Of a stretch of 64,000 bases of DNA, positions 36,573 to 44,883 are shown in pieces. The position numbers and the translations under genes are program-made. Position 1 is the first letter of the stretch, and the number at the start of each line of letters is the position of its first letter. Source of the DNA: Marinibactrum halimedae (GTDB lineage: Bacteria > Pseudomonadota > Gammaproteobacteria > Pseudomonadales > Cellvibrionaceae). Under the pieces are notes generated by a model. It saw only the letters and a list, made by a program, of their open reading frames with translations. It did no database searches and had not been told where the DNA came from. The stretch spans positions 48,558-112,557 of the forward strand of contig NZ_JAJQVM010000018.1 in assembly GCF_021234875.1 (NCBI RefSeq), given 5' to 3'.

Positions 36573-37696
36573 AGTGCTTTTTTCTCGCTGTCGCTTTTAT
36601 CGATGCTCACCAGTGTATCAGTGAAGATTTTCAGTGCTTTTTTCGCATTGGTTTTCATGCACACGTCTACTTTGGGGCCACTTTTGGCTCTGCTTAATAT
36701 GGCGGCGGTAGACTCGTCAATATGACGGCGCGGCTTACCATCCCAGCGTTTAGCGGGCATTGAGGTGTCGGTGGTCTTCGTGTAAACAGGCTTTTCCACA
36801 TAATCGACAGCGACATTAATGGGTGTTTTTTCAGCCACGCATAACTCTGGGTTGGTGACGACTAAGGCAGCGAGCACATCCCAAAAATAATATTCACCTG
36901 AGGCAATAAACCAATCGTTTTTGTCGTAGACCTGATCAACGAATTTCGCTGTCGGGTTATTAACCAGTTTTTTGAAGTTGGCGACGTATTCTGCGGTGAC
37001 TTTGACTTTATTGGTGACATCTAAGCCGACCATTTCAATAGGAAGGCCGCTTTTGAAGACAAACTCGGTTGCTACTGGATCAACAAATAAGTTCCACTCG
37101 GCTTTCTTGTTGGGGTGGCCTTTGGTGAATAGTGGGACTTCAATGTTGCCTTTGGCATCCAACGAGCCCCCCATAATGACCAAACGTCCAAGCTTGGGCT
37201 TATCTTGTGGGTAGCGTTCCAGCCATTGGTGTACGTTAGTGAGTGGGCCTACGGCAATCAACGTGACAGGTTCTTTGCTGGCGTTGACAATATCGTGAAT
37301 TACGTCTGCGGCATGTTTGTTTGAGGGTTTATAGCTCGGTTTATCAATGGGGACACCAGATAAGGTATCGGAGTCGTCACGCCACTCTACGGGAAAAACA
37401 AAGTAACCGTCTAAGGGATACGCATCACCATGGGCAACAGGGATGGGTTGAGTATTATCGGCCAGTTCAAGGAGCGATATCACATTCTCTACACCCGGTT
37501 TACAACGGGTTTCACCGCTGCAAGAGACGGTGACGGCTTTTATGTCTACTTCTGGATGCTTTGCCAAATACAGCAATGCAGTCCAGTCGTCAATGGCCAT
37601 GTCCGTATCATAAATAACGGGCTCGGCGGCGAGAGAAGAAAGAGCAAGTAGTGGGCTTAAGAAAGTTGCAGTGAGAAAAGATCGAAACGCCTTCAT
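36569..37696 (-). CDS. secreted nucleoside hydrolase
   Basis: Inosine-uridine-preferring-type nucleoside hydrolase, 375 residues, splitting nucleosides into base and ribose. A Sec signal peptide (about residues 1-23, ending SSLAA) places it in the periplasm. The calcium-binding motif reads YDTDMAIDDWTALLYL, with the usual DTDPGIDD altered at two positions but the aspartates kept. Further family segments are TLIAVGPLTNVHQWL and VIMGGSLDAKGN. It is first in the operon nucleoside hydrolase-puuE-DUF985-amidohydrolase and diverges from the TonB receptor. The C-terminus is lysine-rich. Confidence 0.9.
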   Translation of the reverse strand: MKAFRSFLTATFLSPLLALSSLAAEPVIYDTDMAIDDWTALLYLAKHPEVDIKAVTVSCSGETRCKPGVENVISLLELADNTQPIPVAHGDAYPLDGYFVFPVEWRDDSDTLSGVPIDKPSYKPSNKHAADVIHDIVNASKEPVTLIAVGPLTNVHQWLERYPQDKPKLGRLVIMGGSLDAKGNIEVPLFTKGHPNKKAEWNLFVDPVATEFVFKSGLPIEMVGLDVTNKVKVTAEYVANFKKLVNNPTAKFVDQVYDKNDWFIASGEYYFWDVLAALVVTNPELCVAEKTPINVAVDYVEKPVYTKTTDTSMPAKRWDGKPRRHIDESTAAILSRAKSGPKVDVCMKTNAKKALKIFTDTLVSIDKSDSEKKAL

Positions 37697-38402
37697 TGAA
37701 TTAACCTTACTAGAATTAAATGCTATAGAAGCAGACAGAGACTACTAACTATAACCATCAAATAGGAAGAAGAAACACACTTTATTGATTTTTTGTAATG
37801 GCACTATTTATTCAGCTCATATGGGTATTGTTATGAAAATTTATGCACTTTTATGGAAGTTTAGGCGCCAATTATTTAGTTGGATATGAGCAGTATTGTG
37901 GTTTATTGATTTTGCTTGATAAACCAGGGCTCTGTAACTGAATGCTAAGGTGAAAATACCATGCTAATGAAAACCGTAAAAAGTTGACATAATGGTTAAA
38001 AATTTGCCTGAAGTGAAACTTATCCCATTCACGCCGTATGTGCAATGTGTTCGATTGAACACTGATTAGGAGCTGTTTTTAGAAAATTTCATATAGTTGA
38101 GTGAGGGAAGCCCCATTTTTGAACTGATTTTATTGGTGCGCCATTTATTTTTTATGCATTTTATTGGTGCGCTGTGGTGTTTGTTTTGAAATATGAGTTA
38201 CAGTCCTTATCAGTTTGATACCTAAGTCACGCAACGGTGTATCTCGTGACTGCAATTTTTTGACTTTTCAGACAGGTATTGGCATTCCCTGTGCTAAAGC
38301 AAGGTTGGCACAGCATAACAATTAAACGTCAAAACAATATCTTTGACTTCAGTCAGCTTTATAAGGTCGGGCGGTTTTGCCCAAATAAATGAGAGGAAAA
38401 CC
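37697..38402. promoter_or_regulatory. divergent control region, nucleoside hydrolase / TonB receptor
   Basis: About 700 bases between divergent genes. A GTCACG/CGTGAC stem (38226-38231 with 38245-38250) followed six bases later by a T6 run resembles an attenuator-like hairpin in the receptor leader. A 15-bp direct repeat ATTTTATTGGTGCGC lies at 38127-38141 and 38158-38172. A TTGACA hexamer near 37983 may be a -35 element. Confidence 0.45.
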
Positions 38403-40619
38403 ATGCAGTACCAGAAGAGTTTTAAACGATCAGCATTGGCCATGGCACTGGGTGCGTCTGTCTCAACAATCTATGCTCCGGCGGCGTTTGCTCAGCTTGA
38501 GGAAGTGATTGTTACAGCTCAGAAGAGAGAGCAGAACACGCAGGATGTACCTATCTCTGTTGCGACTATGGTGGGGGAACGTTTTGATTCCATGTTTTCA
38601 GGTGGTGAAGATATATTAGCGTTGTCTTCCAGAGTCCCTGGTCTTTATGCTGAGTCATCTAATGGACGTGCTGCTCCTCGGTTTTACATTCGAGGTCTTG
38701 GCAATGTCGATTTCGATCTTGCTGCGTCACAACCGGTATCGGTCGTTTTTGATAATGTCGTACAAGAAAACGTTGTGCTTAAAAGCTTTCCTATTTTTGA
38801 TGTTGAATCAATGGAAGTCATTCGTGGCCCTCAAGGAACGTTGTTTGGTCGAAACACCACGGCAGGCATTATTAAATTTGACACACGTAAGCCTACAGAA
38901 GACTTGGAAGGGTATGTTAAAACCGCCATTGGCCAATTAGGTACGTTGAACTTAGAAGGCGCGGTGGGTGGTGCAATTATTGAAGATACACTGTCTGCTC
39001 GAGTTTCGGTGTTATCGCAAAAGCGAGAAGACTGGATCGACAATACTTATACTGGCGAAAGAGAGGCCATGGGGGGGCACAATGAAGTAGCAGGCCGGGT
39101 ACAACTGCTATATACCCCAACAGATGAGCTATCAGCGCTATTCAACTACCATACTCGCAGCCTAGATGGAACGGCTTCTGTATTTAGAGCAAACGTTTTT
39201 ACTACCGGCAGTAATTCTTTAAATGAGAATTATGATCGAGATAAAGTGTATTTCAATGAAGGGCGAAATAATCCTCAGGAATACGATTCCGACGGCATGT
39301 CTTTAAAAGTGGATTATGACTTTGATTCAATCCTGTTGACCTCAATTACGGCCTATGAAAGCGCTGACGGTTCCAGCCTGGGAGACATTGATGGTGGTGC
39401 ATCTATCGATGATGATAACCCTGGCCCAGGTTTTATTCCTTTTGATGCAGTCACGGAGGATCAGGCAGACGTTGAGCAATTTACGCAAGAATTTCGTATT
39501 TCCAGTAATAGCGCAGCGCCTTTTCAGTGGCAAGCTGGGGCATTTTTCTTTGATTCGGAGCTCGATGTTACTTCCATTGATGGATTCTTTGGAGCAACAT
39601 CGGTGACCCATGAGAACACCACATGGGCAGTGTTTGGACAAGGTTCTTATGATTTTACAGACGCTCTAACTCTTACAGTTGGGCTTCGATACACCGATGA
39701 TGAAAAAGACTTAACTGTGGGTGAGCAGAACGTTGATGGTTTTGCTTTGGTTATTGGTGCGGCCAGCATTCAAGACTATGAGCCTGTGAGTGTATCGGAT
39801 GATCAGGTGAGCGGTGAAATCAGCTTGAATTACCGAGTGAATGATGATTTGAGTGTCTATACGCGTTATGCGAATGGTTTCAGAGCGCAATCCATCCAGG
39901 CTCGTGATGTGGCTTTTGAAGGCAACCCGTCTGTAGCCGATTCAGAAACCATTGATTCTATTGAGTTTGGTGTGAAAGCCGATTTGTTTGATCAGCTGCG
40001 TGTGAATGCAGGCGTGTTTTATTACGTTATCAATGATATTCAATTATCGGCCATTGGTGGCGCCAATAATGGTAATAGTTTGCTGAATGCTGAAGAGGGT
40101 ATTGGGCAGGGTTTTGATGTGGACCTTGAGTGGGTTCCTCATGATAATGTCATCTTAACAGCTGGCTTCGGTTACGCTGACACGGAATTAAACGATTCAG
40201 ATTTAGTCACTGCACCTTGTGGCTCAGATCGATGTACCGTTCGTGACCCCCTAGATGCTAACGGCAATGCAATTCTTGATGGTAATCCATTCCAAGGTGT
40301 GCCAGAAACCACCTTCAATTTAACCGGTAGGTTTAGCGTTCCGGTTGGTAATGGTGAAATTTACGCCTTTACCGACTATGCCAGACAAGGACAAACCAGC
40401 TTAACTTTGTATGATGCGGTTGAGTTGCAAACCAACGGTCAGTATGAAATTGGCTTACGCATAGGATATGTCAATGTAGAGCAGGACTACGAAATTGCCT
40501 TATTCGGCCGTAATATTACGGACGAGGACAATGTAAAAGGCCAAATTGACTTCAATAACAACACAGGCTTTGTAAATGACCCTCGTATCTGGGGAGCTGA
40601 GTTTAAAATGAACTTCTAA
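38403..40619 (+). CDS. TonB-dependent outer membrane receptor
   Basis: A 738-residue outer-membrane beta-barrel importer. The start is ATG 38403, after GAGGAAAAC; it opens with a signal peptide ending PAAFAQ. The TonB box is LEEVIVTAQKREQNTQDVPIS, followed by the plug with ESMEVIRGPQGTLFGRNTTAG. The barrel ends in the typical aromatic KMNF. Sequence alone does not reveal the cargo. It diverges from the secreted nucleoside hydrolase and is followed by a nucleoside-binding NUP protein and adenosine deaminase, so nucleosides or their oligomers are inferred as substrate. Confidence 0.92.
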   Translation: MQYQKSFKRSALAMALGASVSTIYAPAAFAQLEEVIVTAQKREQNTQDVPISVATMVGERFDSMFSGGEDILALSSRVPGLYAESSNGRAAPRFYIRGLGNVDFDLAASQPVSVVFDNVVQENVVLKSFPIFDVESMEVIRGPQGTLFGRNTTAGIIKFDTRKPTEDLEGYVKTAIGQLGTLNLEGAVGGAIIEDTLSARVSVLSQKREDWIDNTYTGEREAMGGHNEVAGRVQLLYTPTDELSALFNYHTRSLDGTASVFRANVFTTGSNSLNENYDRDKVYFNEGRNNPQEYDSDGMSLKVDYDFDSILLTSITAYESADGSSLGDIDGGASIDDDNPGPGFIPFDAVTEDQADVEQFTQEFRISSNSAAPFQWQAGAFFFDSELDVTSIDGFFGATSVTHENTTWAVFGQGSYDFTDALTLTVGLRYTDDEKDLTVGEQNVDGFALVIGAASIQDYEPVSVSDDQVSGEISLNYRVNDDLSVYTRYANGFRAQSIQARDVAFEGNPSVADSETIDSIEFGVKADLFDQLRVNAGVFYYVINDIQLSAIGGANNGNSLLNAEEGIGQGFDVDLEWVPHDNVILTAGFGYADTELNDSDLVTAPCGSDRCTVRDPLDANGNAILDGNPFQGVPETTFNLTGRFSVPVGNGEIYAFTDYARQGQTSLTLYDAVELQTNGQYEIGLRIGYVNVEQDYEIALFGRNITDEDNVKGQIDFNNNTGFVNDPRIWGAEFKMNF

Positions 40620-40645
40620 AAAGCATTCTGTAGCTTACTTTCTAT

Positions 40646-40669
40646 GCCCTGCGTTATGCGGGGCTTTTT
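40646..40669 (+). terminator. intrinsic terminator after the TonB receptor
   Basis: GCCCTGC (40646-40652) pairs with GCGGGGC (40658-40664) including one G-T pair, followed by TTTTT. Confidence 0.85.
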
Positions 40670-40837
40670 CGTTCTTATTCATTCTCTTTTTTGTTTGAAT
40701 CGCAACTTCACCTTAATTTACGTTCAAATAACTGGTTAAATAGCGGCCCTTGTTGGTTTGGGGTGTTGGTTAATTTACAAACTTGGCATTAGAAGAGAGT
40801 CAATAACAAACTCTGATATACGATTTAGGAGCGAACA

Positions 40838-41947
40838 TTGAAAATTGTATTAAAAACTTTGGGTGTGCTGTGTATTGCCACCGCTGTTGCTATTTTGTCT
40901 GCCTGTGGGGCGTCGAAAGAAGCGCCCTCAACGAGTATCGCGGTCGATAAAAGCGATAAAATTGAAGTTAAAGTTGTGGTTGTCACCATGTTTGAATTGG
41001 GTGAAGACGAAGGTGATACCGCTGGTGAGTTTCAATTGTGGAAAGAGCGTGCCGGCTTAGACAAGCGCTTTGCTTTTCCGCAATCGCATCATGACCTATT
41101 CATGAATGAGCAGACTGGTGTCTTGGGTATGGTAACCGGTATGGGCACGGCTAAATCTTCATCGGCCATTATGGCATTAGGGTTAGACCCACGTTTTGAT
41201 TTAACCAAAGCCTATTGGTTGGTCGCCGGGATTTCTGGTTTTGATCCAAATGATGCCTCCATTGGTTCTGCTGCCTGGGCCGAATACTTAGTGGATGGCG
41301 ATTTAGGCCATGAAATTGACCCCAGAGAAATGCCAGACGATTGGGAATTTGGATTTTTCCCATTATTTACCAAAGGCCCATTCCCGAAAGAGAAGCCGAT
41401 TAACCAAGGCGAAATGTTCCAAACAAACGTGAAATTACGTGATTGGGCGTTTGAGTTAACCAAAGAATTAGACATGCCTGACGACGCGCATATTGCGCAA
41501 GAGCGTGCGAAGTACACCCAATACCCCAATGCTCAGAAGGCGCCGTTTGTTATGAAAGGTGATCAATTGGCCGCCATGACTTTCTGGCATGGTGAGGTAT
41601 TGAATCAGTGGGCGAATCGTTGGGTCGACTACTGGTCAGATGGTAAGGGTGAGTTTGTCTCTTCGGCAATGGAAGATACTGGAACTGCGCAATCACTGAC
41701 GTATTTAGATCGTGCCGGTAAAGTGGATTACGATCGCTTTATGGTATTGCGTACCGCCAGTAACTTTACTGTGCCTGGCCCAGGTTTAACTCCTGCTGAA
41801 AACTTGGCCGCCGAAGGCGAGGATTACGCTGGCTTGACCTTGGCGTTAGAATCGGCCTATTTGGTGGGTGGTACAGTGGTGAATACCATCGTGAATAATT
41901 GGGACCGCTACGCGACTCAATTGCCGTATGAGGCAGCGGAGAAATAA
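40838..41947 (+). CDS. purine nucleoside permease (NUP) family lipoprotein
   Basis: A 369-residue NUP-family protein. The TTG start has AGGAGCG upstream. Signal residues 1-22 end in LSACGAS, a lipobox. The mature part contains KVVVVTMFELGEDEGDTAGE, VLGMVTGMGTAKSSSAIMAL and a C-terminal LALESAYLVGGTVVNTIV, all typical of the NUP family, whose name comes from a Candida transport protein. The fold resembles nucleoside phosphorylases, so it could bind or phosphorolyse nucleosides rather than transport them. It lies between the TonB receptor and adenosine deaminase. Confidence 0.85.
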   Translation: MKIVLKTLGVLCIATAVAILSACGASKEAPSTSIAVDKSDKIEVKVVVVTMFELGEDEGDTAGEFQLWKERAGLDKRFAFPQSHHDLFMNEQTGVLGMVTGMGTAKSSSAIMALGLDPRFDLTKAYWLVAGISGFDPNDASIGSAAWAEYLVDGDLGHEIDPREMPDDWEFGFFPLFTKGPFPKEKPINQGEMFQTNVKLRDWAFELTKELDMPDDAHIAQERAKYTQYPNAQKAPFVMKGDQLAAMTFWHGEVLNQWANRWVDYWSDGKGEFVSSAMEDTGTAQSLTYLDRAGKVDYDRFMVLRTASNFTVPGPGLTPAENLAAEGEDYAGLTLALESAYLVGGTVVNTIVNNWDRYATQLPYEAAEK

Positions 41948-41974
41948 CTTGTCTCGTTAGTCAGTTGACTAAAG

Positions 41975-42003
41975 AAAAAGGCGGCATTTATGCCGCCTTT
42001 TTT
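41975..42003 (+). terminator. intrinsic terminator after the NUP gene
   Basis: GGCGGCA (41980-41986) and TGCCGCC (41991-41997) with loop TTTA, A-run before and T-run after, so it can act on both strands. Confidence 0.93.
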
Positions 42004-42150
42004 GTCTTTATTCTCTTTATATCGATGTTATATTTTGTTCGATTACCTGAGAATTGCCTATCTTGATTTATTCTGTAAGCGACCTGTCGGTTCTGTAAGT
42101 CAGTCCGTGTTAAAAATAAGCCCGTGTAAATTTGCCTGTTGGAATTTTTT

Positions 42151-43173
42151 ATGAGTGTCCTAGAACAACTAATTACTAAACTGCCTAAAACTGAACTCCA
42201 CCTACATATTGAGGGCACTTTAGAGCCAGAGATGGTGATGGCATTAGCGGCCCGAAATGGTATTTCGATGCCCTATGCGACGTCACAAGAGTTGGCGGCT
42301 AAGTATGAATTTGGAAATCTACAAGAGTTTTTAGACTTATATTATCAAGCCACGGCGGTGCTAGTGGTAGAGCAAGATTTTTATGACCTGACGTGGGCGT
42401 ATTTGTTGCGTTGTCAGGAAGACAATGTGGTGCATACCGAGATTTTCTTTGATCCACAAAGTCATACCGATCGGGGCGTATCTTTTGAAACCGTCGTTAA
42501 AGGCATTACACGCGCATTAGAAGATGCCCGCGAAAAATTAAACATCGAATCCAAGCTCATCATGTGCTTTTTGCGGCATTTGCCTGAATCGTCGGCATTG
42601 GCAACGTGGGAAGAAGCCCAGCCTTGGCTGTCCCTGATTGATGGTGTGGGTCTGGATTCTTCTGAGCGTGATTTCCCTCCATCATTATTTGAACGTGTCT
42701 TCGCTAAAGCGCGAGAAAAAGGGCTCAAGGTCGTGGCGCATGCAGGGGAAGAGGGGCCTTCAGATTACATTGTTCAAGCGCTGGATTTACTCCAAGTGGA
42801 TCGTATTGATCACGGTGTTCGCATTACGGAAGACGACGCGTTAATGGATCGAGTAGCGCAAGAGAAAGTGGCATTAACGGTTTGCCCTTTATCCAATACG
42901 AAGTTGTGTGTCTATGACGATATGGCGAAACATCCGATTTTTACACTGTTGGATCGAGGTTTGCGAGTAATGGTGAATTCTGATGATCCCGCTTATTTTG
43001 GTGGGTATGTGAATGAAAATTATCGCGCGTTGGTCACCTCATTAAATCCTTCTAGTGAACAAATTATTCAGTTGGTGCGTAACAGCATTTTGGCAAGCTT
43101 TATGAGTGATGAGCTGAAAGCGCATTGGCTTGAGGAAGTCAGCAAGACGGCAGAACAGGTTTTGGGTGAATAA
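42151..43173 (+). CDS. add: adenosine deaminase / adenine deaminase family
   Basis: A 340-residue cytoplasmic deaminase. ATG 42151 opens MSVLEQLITKLPKTELHLHI; the first metal histidines are in ELHLHIEGTLEPEM. Further residues are in VVAHAGEEGP, RIDHGVR and NSDDPAYFGGYVNENY. The pattern LHxHIEGTLEPExM and the Y-x-F-G-G-Y loop fit the adenine deaminase (Aah1-like) branch as well as adenosine deaminase; I cannot decide firmly between adenosine and adenine as substrate, so the gene symbol is tentative. Confidence 0.85.
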   Translation: MSVLEQLITKLPKTELHLHIEGTLEPEMVMALAARNGISMPYATSQELAAKYEFGNLQEFLDLYYQATAVLVVEQDFYDLTWAYLLRCQEDNVVHTEIFFDPQSHTDRGVSFETVVKGITRALEDAREKLNIESKLIMCFLRHLPESSALATWEEAQPWLSLIDGVGLDSSERDFPPSLFERVFAKAREKGLKVVAHAGEEGPSDYIVQALDLLQVDRIDHGVRITEDDALMDRVAQEKVALTVCPLSNTKLCVYDDMAKHPIFTLLDRGLRVMVNSDDPAYFGGYVNENYRALVTSLNPSSEQIIQLVRNSILASFMSDELKAHWLEEVSKTAEQVLGE

Positions 43174-43475
43174 TTTGAATGAATGAAGCGTATCATGGAT
43201 CAAAAAGTTGACCAGATGGACAGGTTGGCATAAGGTAGACCTAGCAAAATCAGGGTTTTTCGTGGTGTTCATCATCGAACACCACAACAAATTCATACCC
43301 GTTAGCAGCAAGGCGTCTTTTTGTCTTTGCTTGCACACTACGCAACTGTCAGTTCGCATAAATGCAATGCTTAATATATCGCTGGTCTGGTTGCAATCAC
43401 GTTCAGTTGTTACGGTTTAAGTAGCCATTACTTTCATCGTCACTGCATAAGTAATAACGCACTAAGGTACCCTTT
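43174..43475. promoter_or_regulatory. spacer with long palindrome upstream of the amidase
   Basis: About 300 bases. GTGGTGTTC (43262-43270) and GAACACCAC (43277-43285) form a perfect nine-pair inverted repeat with a six-base centre. It has no T-tract on either strand, which favours an operator over a terminator. It lies about 190 bases before the amidase gene. Confidence 0.5.
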
Positions 43476-44693
43476 ATGGCTGCTCAGGCTCCCGAATTCA
43501 CCTATGTTTGCCCTCCTGATGGTCAAGTTTCAACGGGCGAGGGGCCATTGTCCGGTCTTCGTCTAGCGGTGAAAGATTTATTTCACATTGCGGGTATTCC
43601 TACTGGTGCGGGTAATCCAGATTGGTTGAAATCGCACTCGGTTCCAGAACAAACCTCATCGGCGGTGGAGGCCTTACTGGCCGCAGGGGCCACTTTGGTG
43701 GGCAAGACCCTGACAGATGAGTTGGCCTATAGTCTTAATGGTATCAATGCGCATTATGGTACCCCACTTAATGTTGTGGCTCCCAGTCGAATTCCTGGTG
43801 GTTCTACGAGTGGTTCAGCCGTAGCAGTGGCTAACCTCAGTGCCGATATTGGTTTGGGTACCGATACCGGGGGGTCGATTCGTGTGCCTGCCAGCTACAA
43901 CGGTTTGTATGGTTTGCGTCCCAGCCACGATGTTATCCCTACTGATGACATGGTCGCTCTGGCGCCTCGGTTTGATACTGTTGGCTGGTTGTGTCGCGAT
44001 TTGGAGACGTTGGTGAAAGTTGCCAATGTTTATGCTAGGACCTTTTCGTTTGAGGAGAGGTGTGCTGGTGAAGACACAGTGTCTCTTCGTCACGTAACGG
44101 TATGCAGTATTGTGGATTCAACGGTGTGGGATGAAGCGCTTCAATCTTGGGCACCGTTATTGGAAGAACAGTTCGAATCCGTATCCCATTGTAAAGTGGA
44201 TTCCGATGAGCTCACCCGAGCGAGTGCGGCGTTTCGTGTATTGCAAGGTCGGGAAATCTGGCGACAGCACGGTGACTGGATACTCAAAACTCAACCCGTA
44301 TTTGCACCGGATATTCAAGAGCGAATGTTGTGGTGCCGAGGGTTAGACGAAAATGAAGAGGCGGCGGCCCAAATTCAAGCCGATCATTTTCTGCAATATT
44401 GGCGTACTCATGTTCTACCCACACCCAATCATGTGGCATTAATGCCCACGGCTCCTGGCGCTGCGCCGCTGCTTGATATGAAACCGGATGATCTTGCCCG
44501 TTATCGTTCGCAATTGATGGGACTGACTGCACCGGCAGGGCTAAGCCGGGCTCCGCAATTGAGTCTGCCTTGGTTACAGGAGTCGTCGGCGCCGTGGGGT
44601 GTTTCCTTAACCGCTACACGGGGACAAGATCGGTCATTATTGCAACTGGCAAGTTCACTAGAGGCCAAGATGGCGACGCTTGGTCTGTCATAA
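43476..44693 (+). CDS. amidase-signature hydrolase (HpxY/AtzF-like context)
   Basis: A 405-residue amidase-signature enzyme. The catalytic Ser-cisSer-Lys set is visible: Lys in LRLAVKDLFHIAG (about residue 33) and the glycine-serine loop GGSTSGSAVAVANL followed by GLGTDTGGSIRVPASYNGLYG. The family hydrolyses amide bonds in small molecules, including allophanate. It precedes the HpxW-like gene, as amidase HpxY accompanies HpxW in Klebsiella. An action on oxalurate is inferred from context only. Shorter than GatA (about 480), with no C-terminal allophanate-hydrolase domain. Confidence 0.85.
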   Translation: MAAQAPEFTYVCPPDGQVSTGEGPLSGLRLAVKDLFHIAGIPTGAGNPDWLKSHSVPEQTSSAVEALLAAGATLVGKTLTDELAYSLNGINAHYGTPLNVVAPSRIPGGSTSGSAVAVANLSADIGLGTDTGGSIRVPASYNGLYGLRPSHDVIPTDDMVALAPRFDTVGWLCRDLETLVKVANVYARTFSFEERCAGEDTVSLRHVTVCSIVDSTVWDEALQSWAPLLEEQFESVSHCKVDSDELTRASAAFRVLQGREIWRQHGDWILKTQPVFAPDIQERMLWCRGLDENEEAAAQIQADHFLQYWRTHVLPTPNHVALMPTAPGAAPLLDMKPDDLARYRSQLMGLTAPAGLSRAPQLSLPWLQESSAPWGVSLTATRGQDRSLLQLASSLEAKMATLGLS

Positions 44694-44883
44694 AATAAAA
44701 ATCCGTTAATCGATCTTTTTAGATGTTCCTATTTTTGTTGTTCCTATAAAGCACGCCATAGAGCTGCCAATAACGACAAAAAGATTCTCAGAATCACCAC
44801 GATCGCCATTAACGTCAAAATAGTAATGTTTGCACTATACGTAACATTTGGATCACCCATTAAGAGATTATTTGGAGCCTGCT

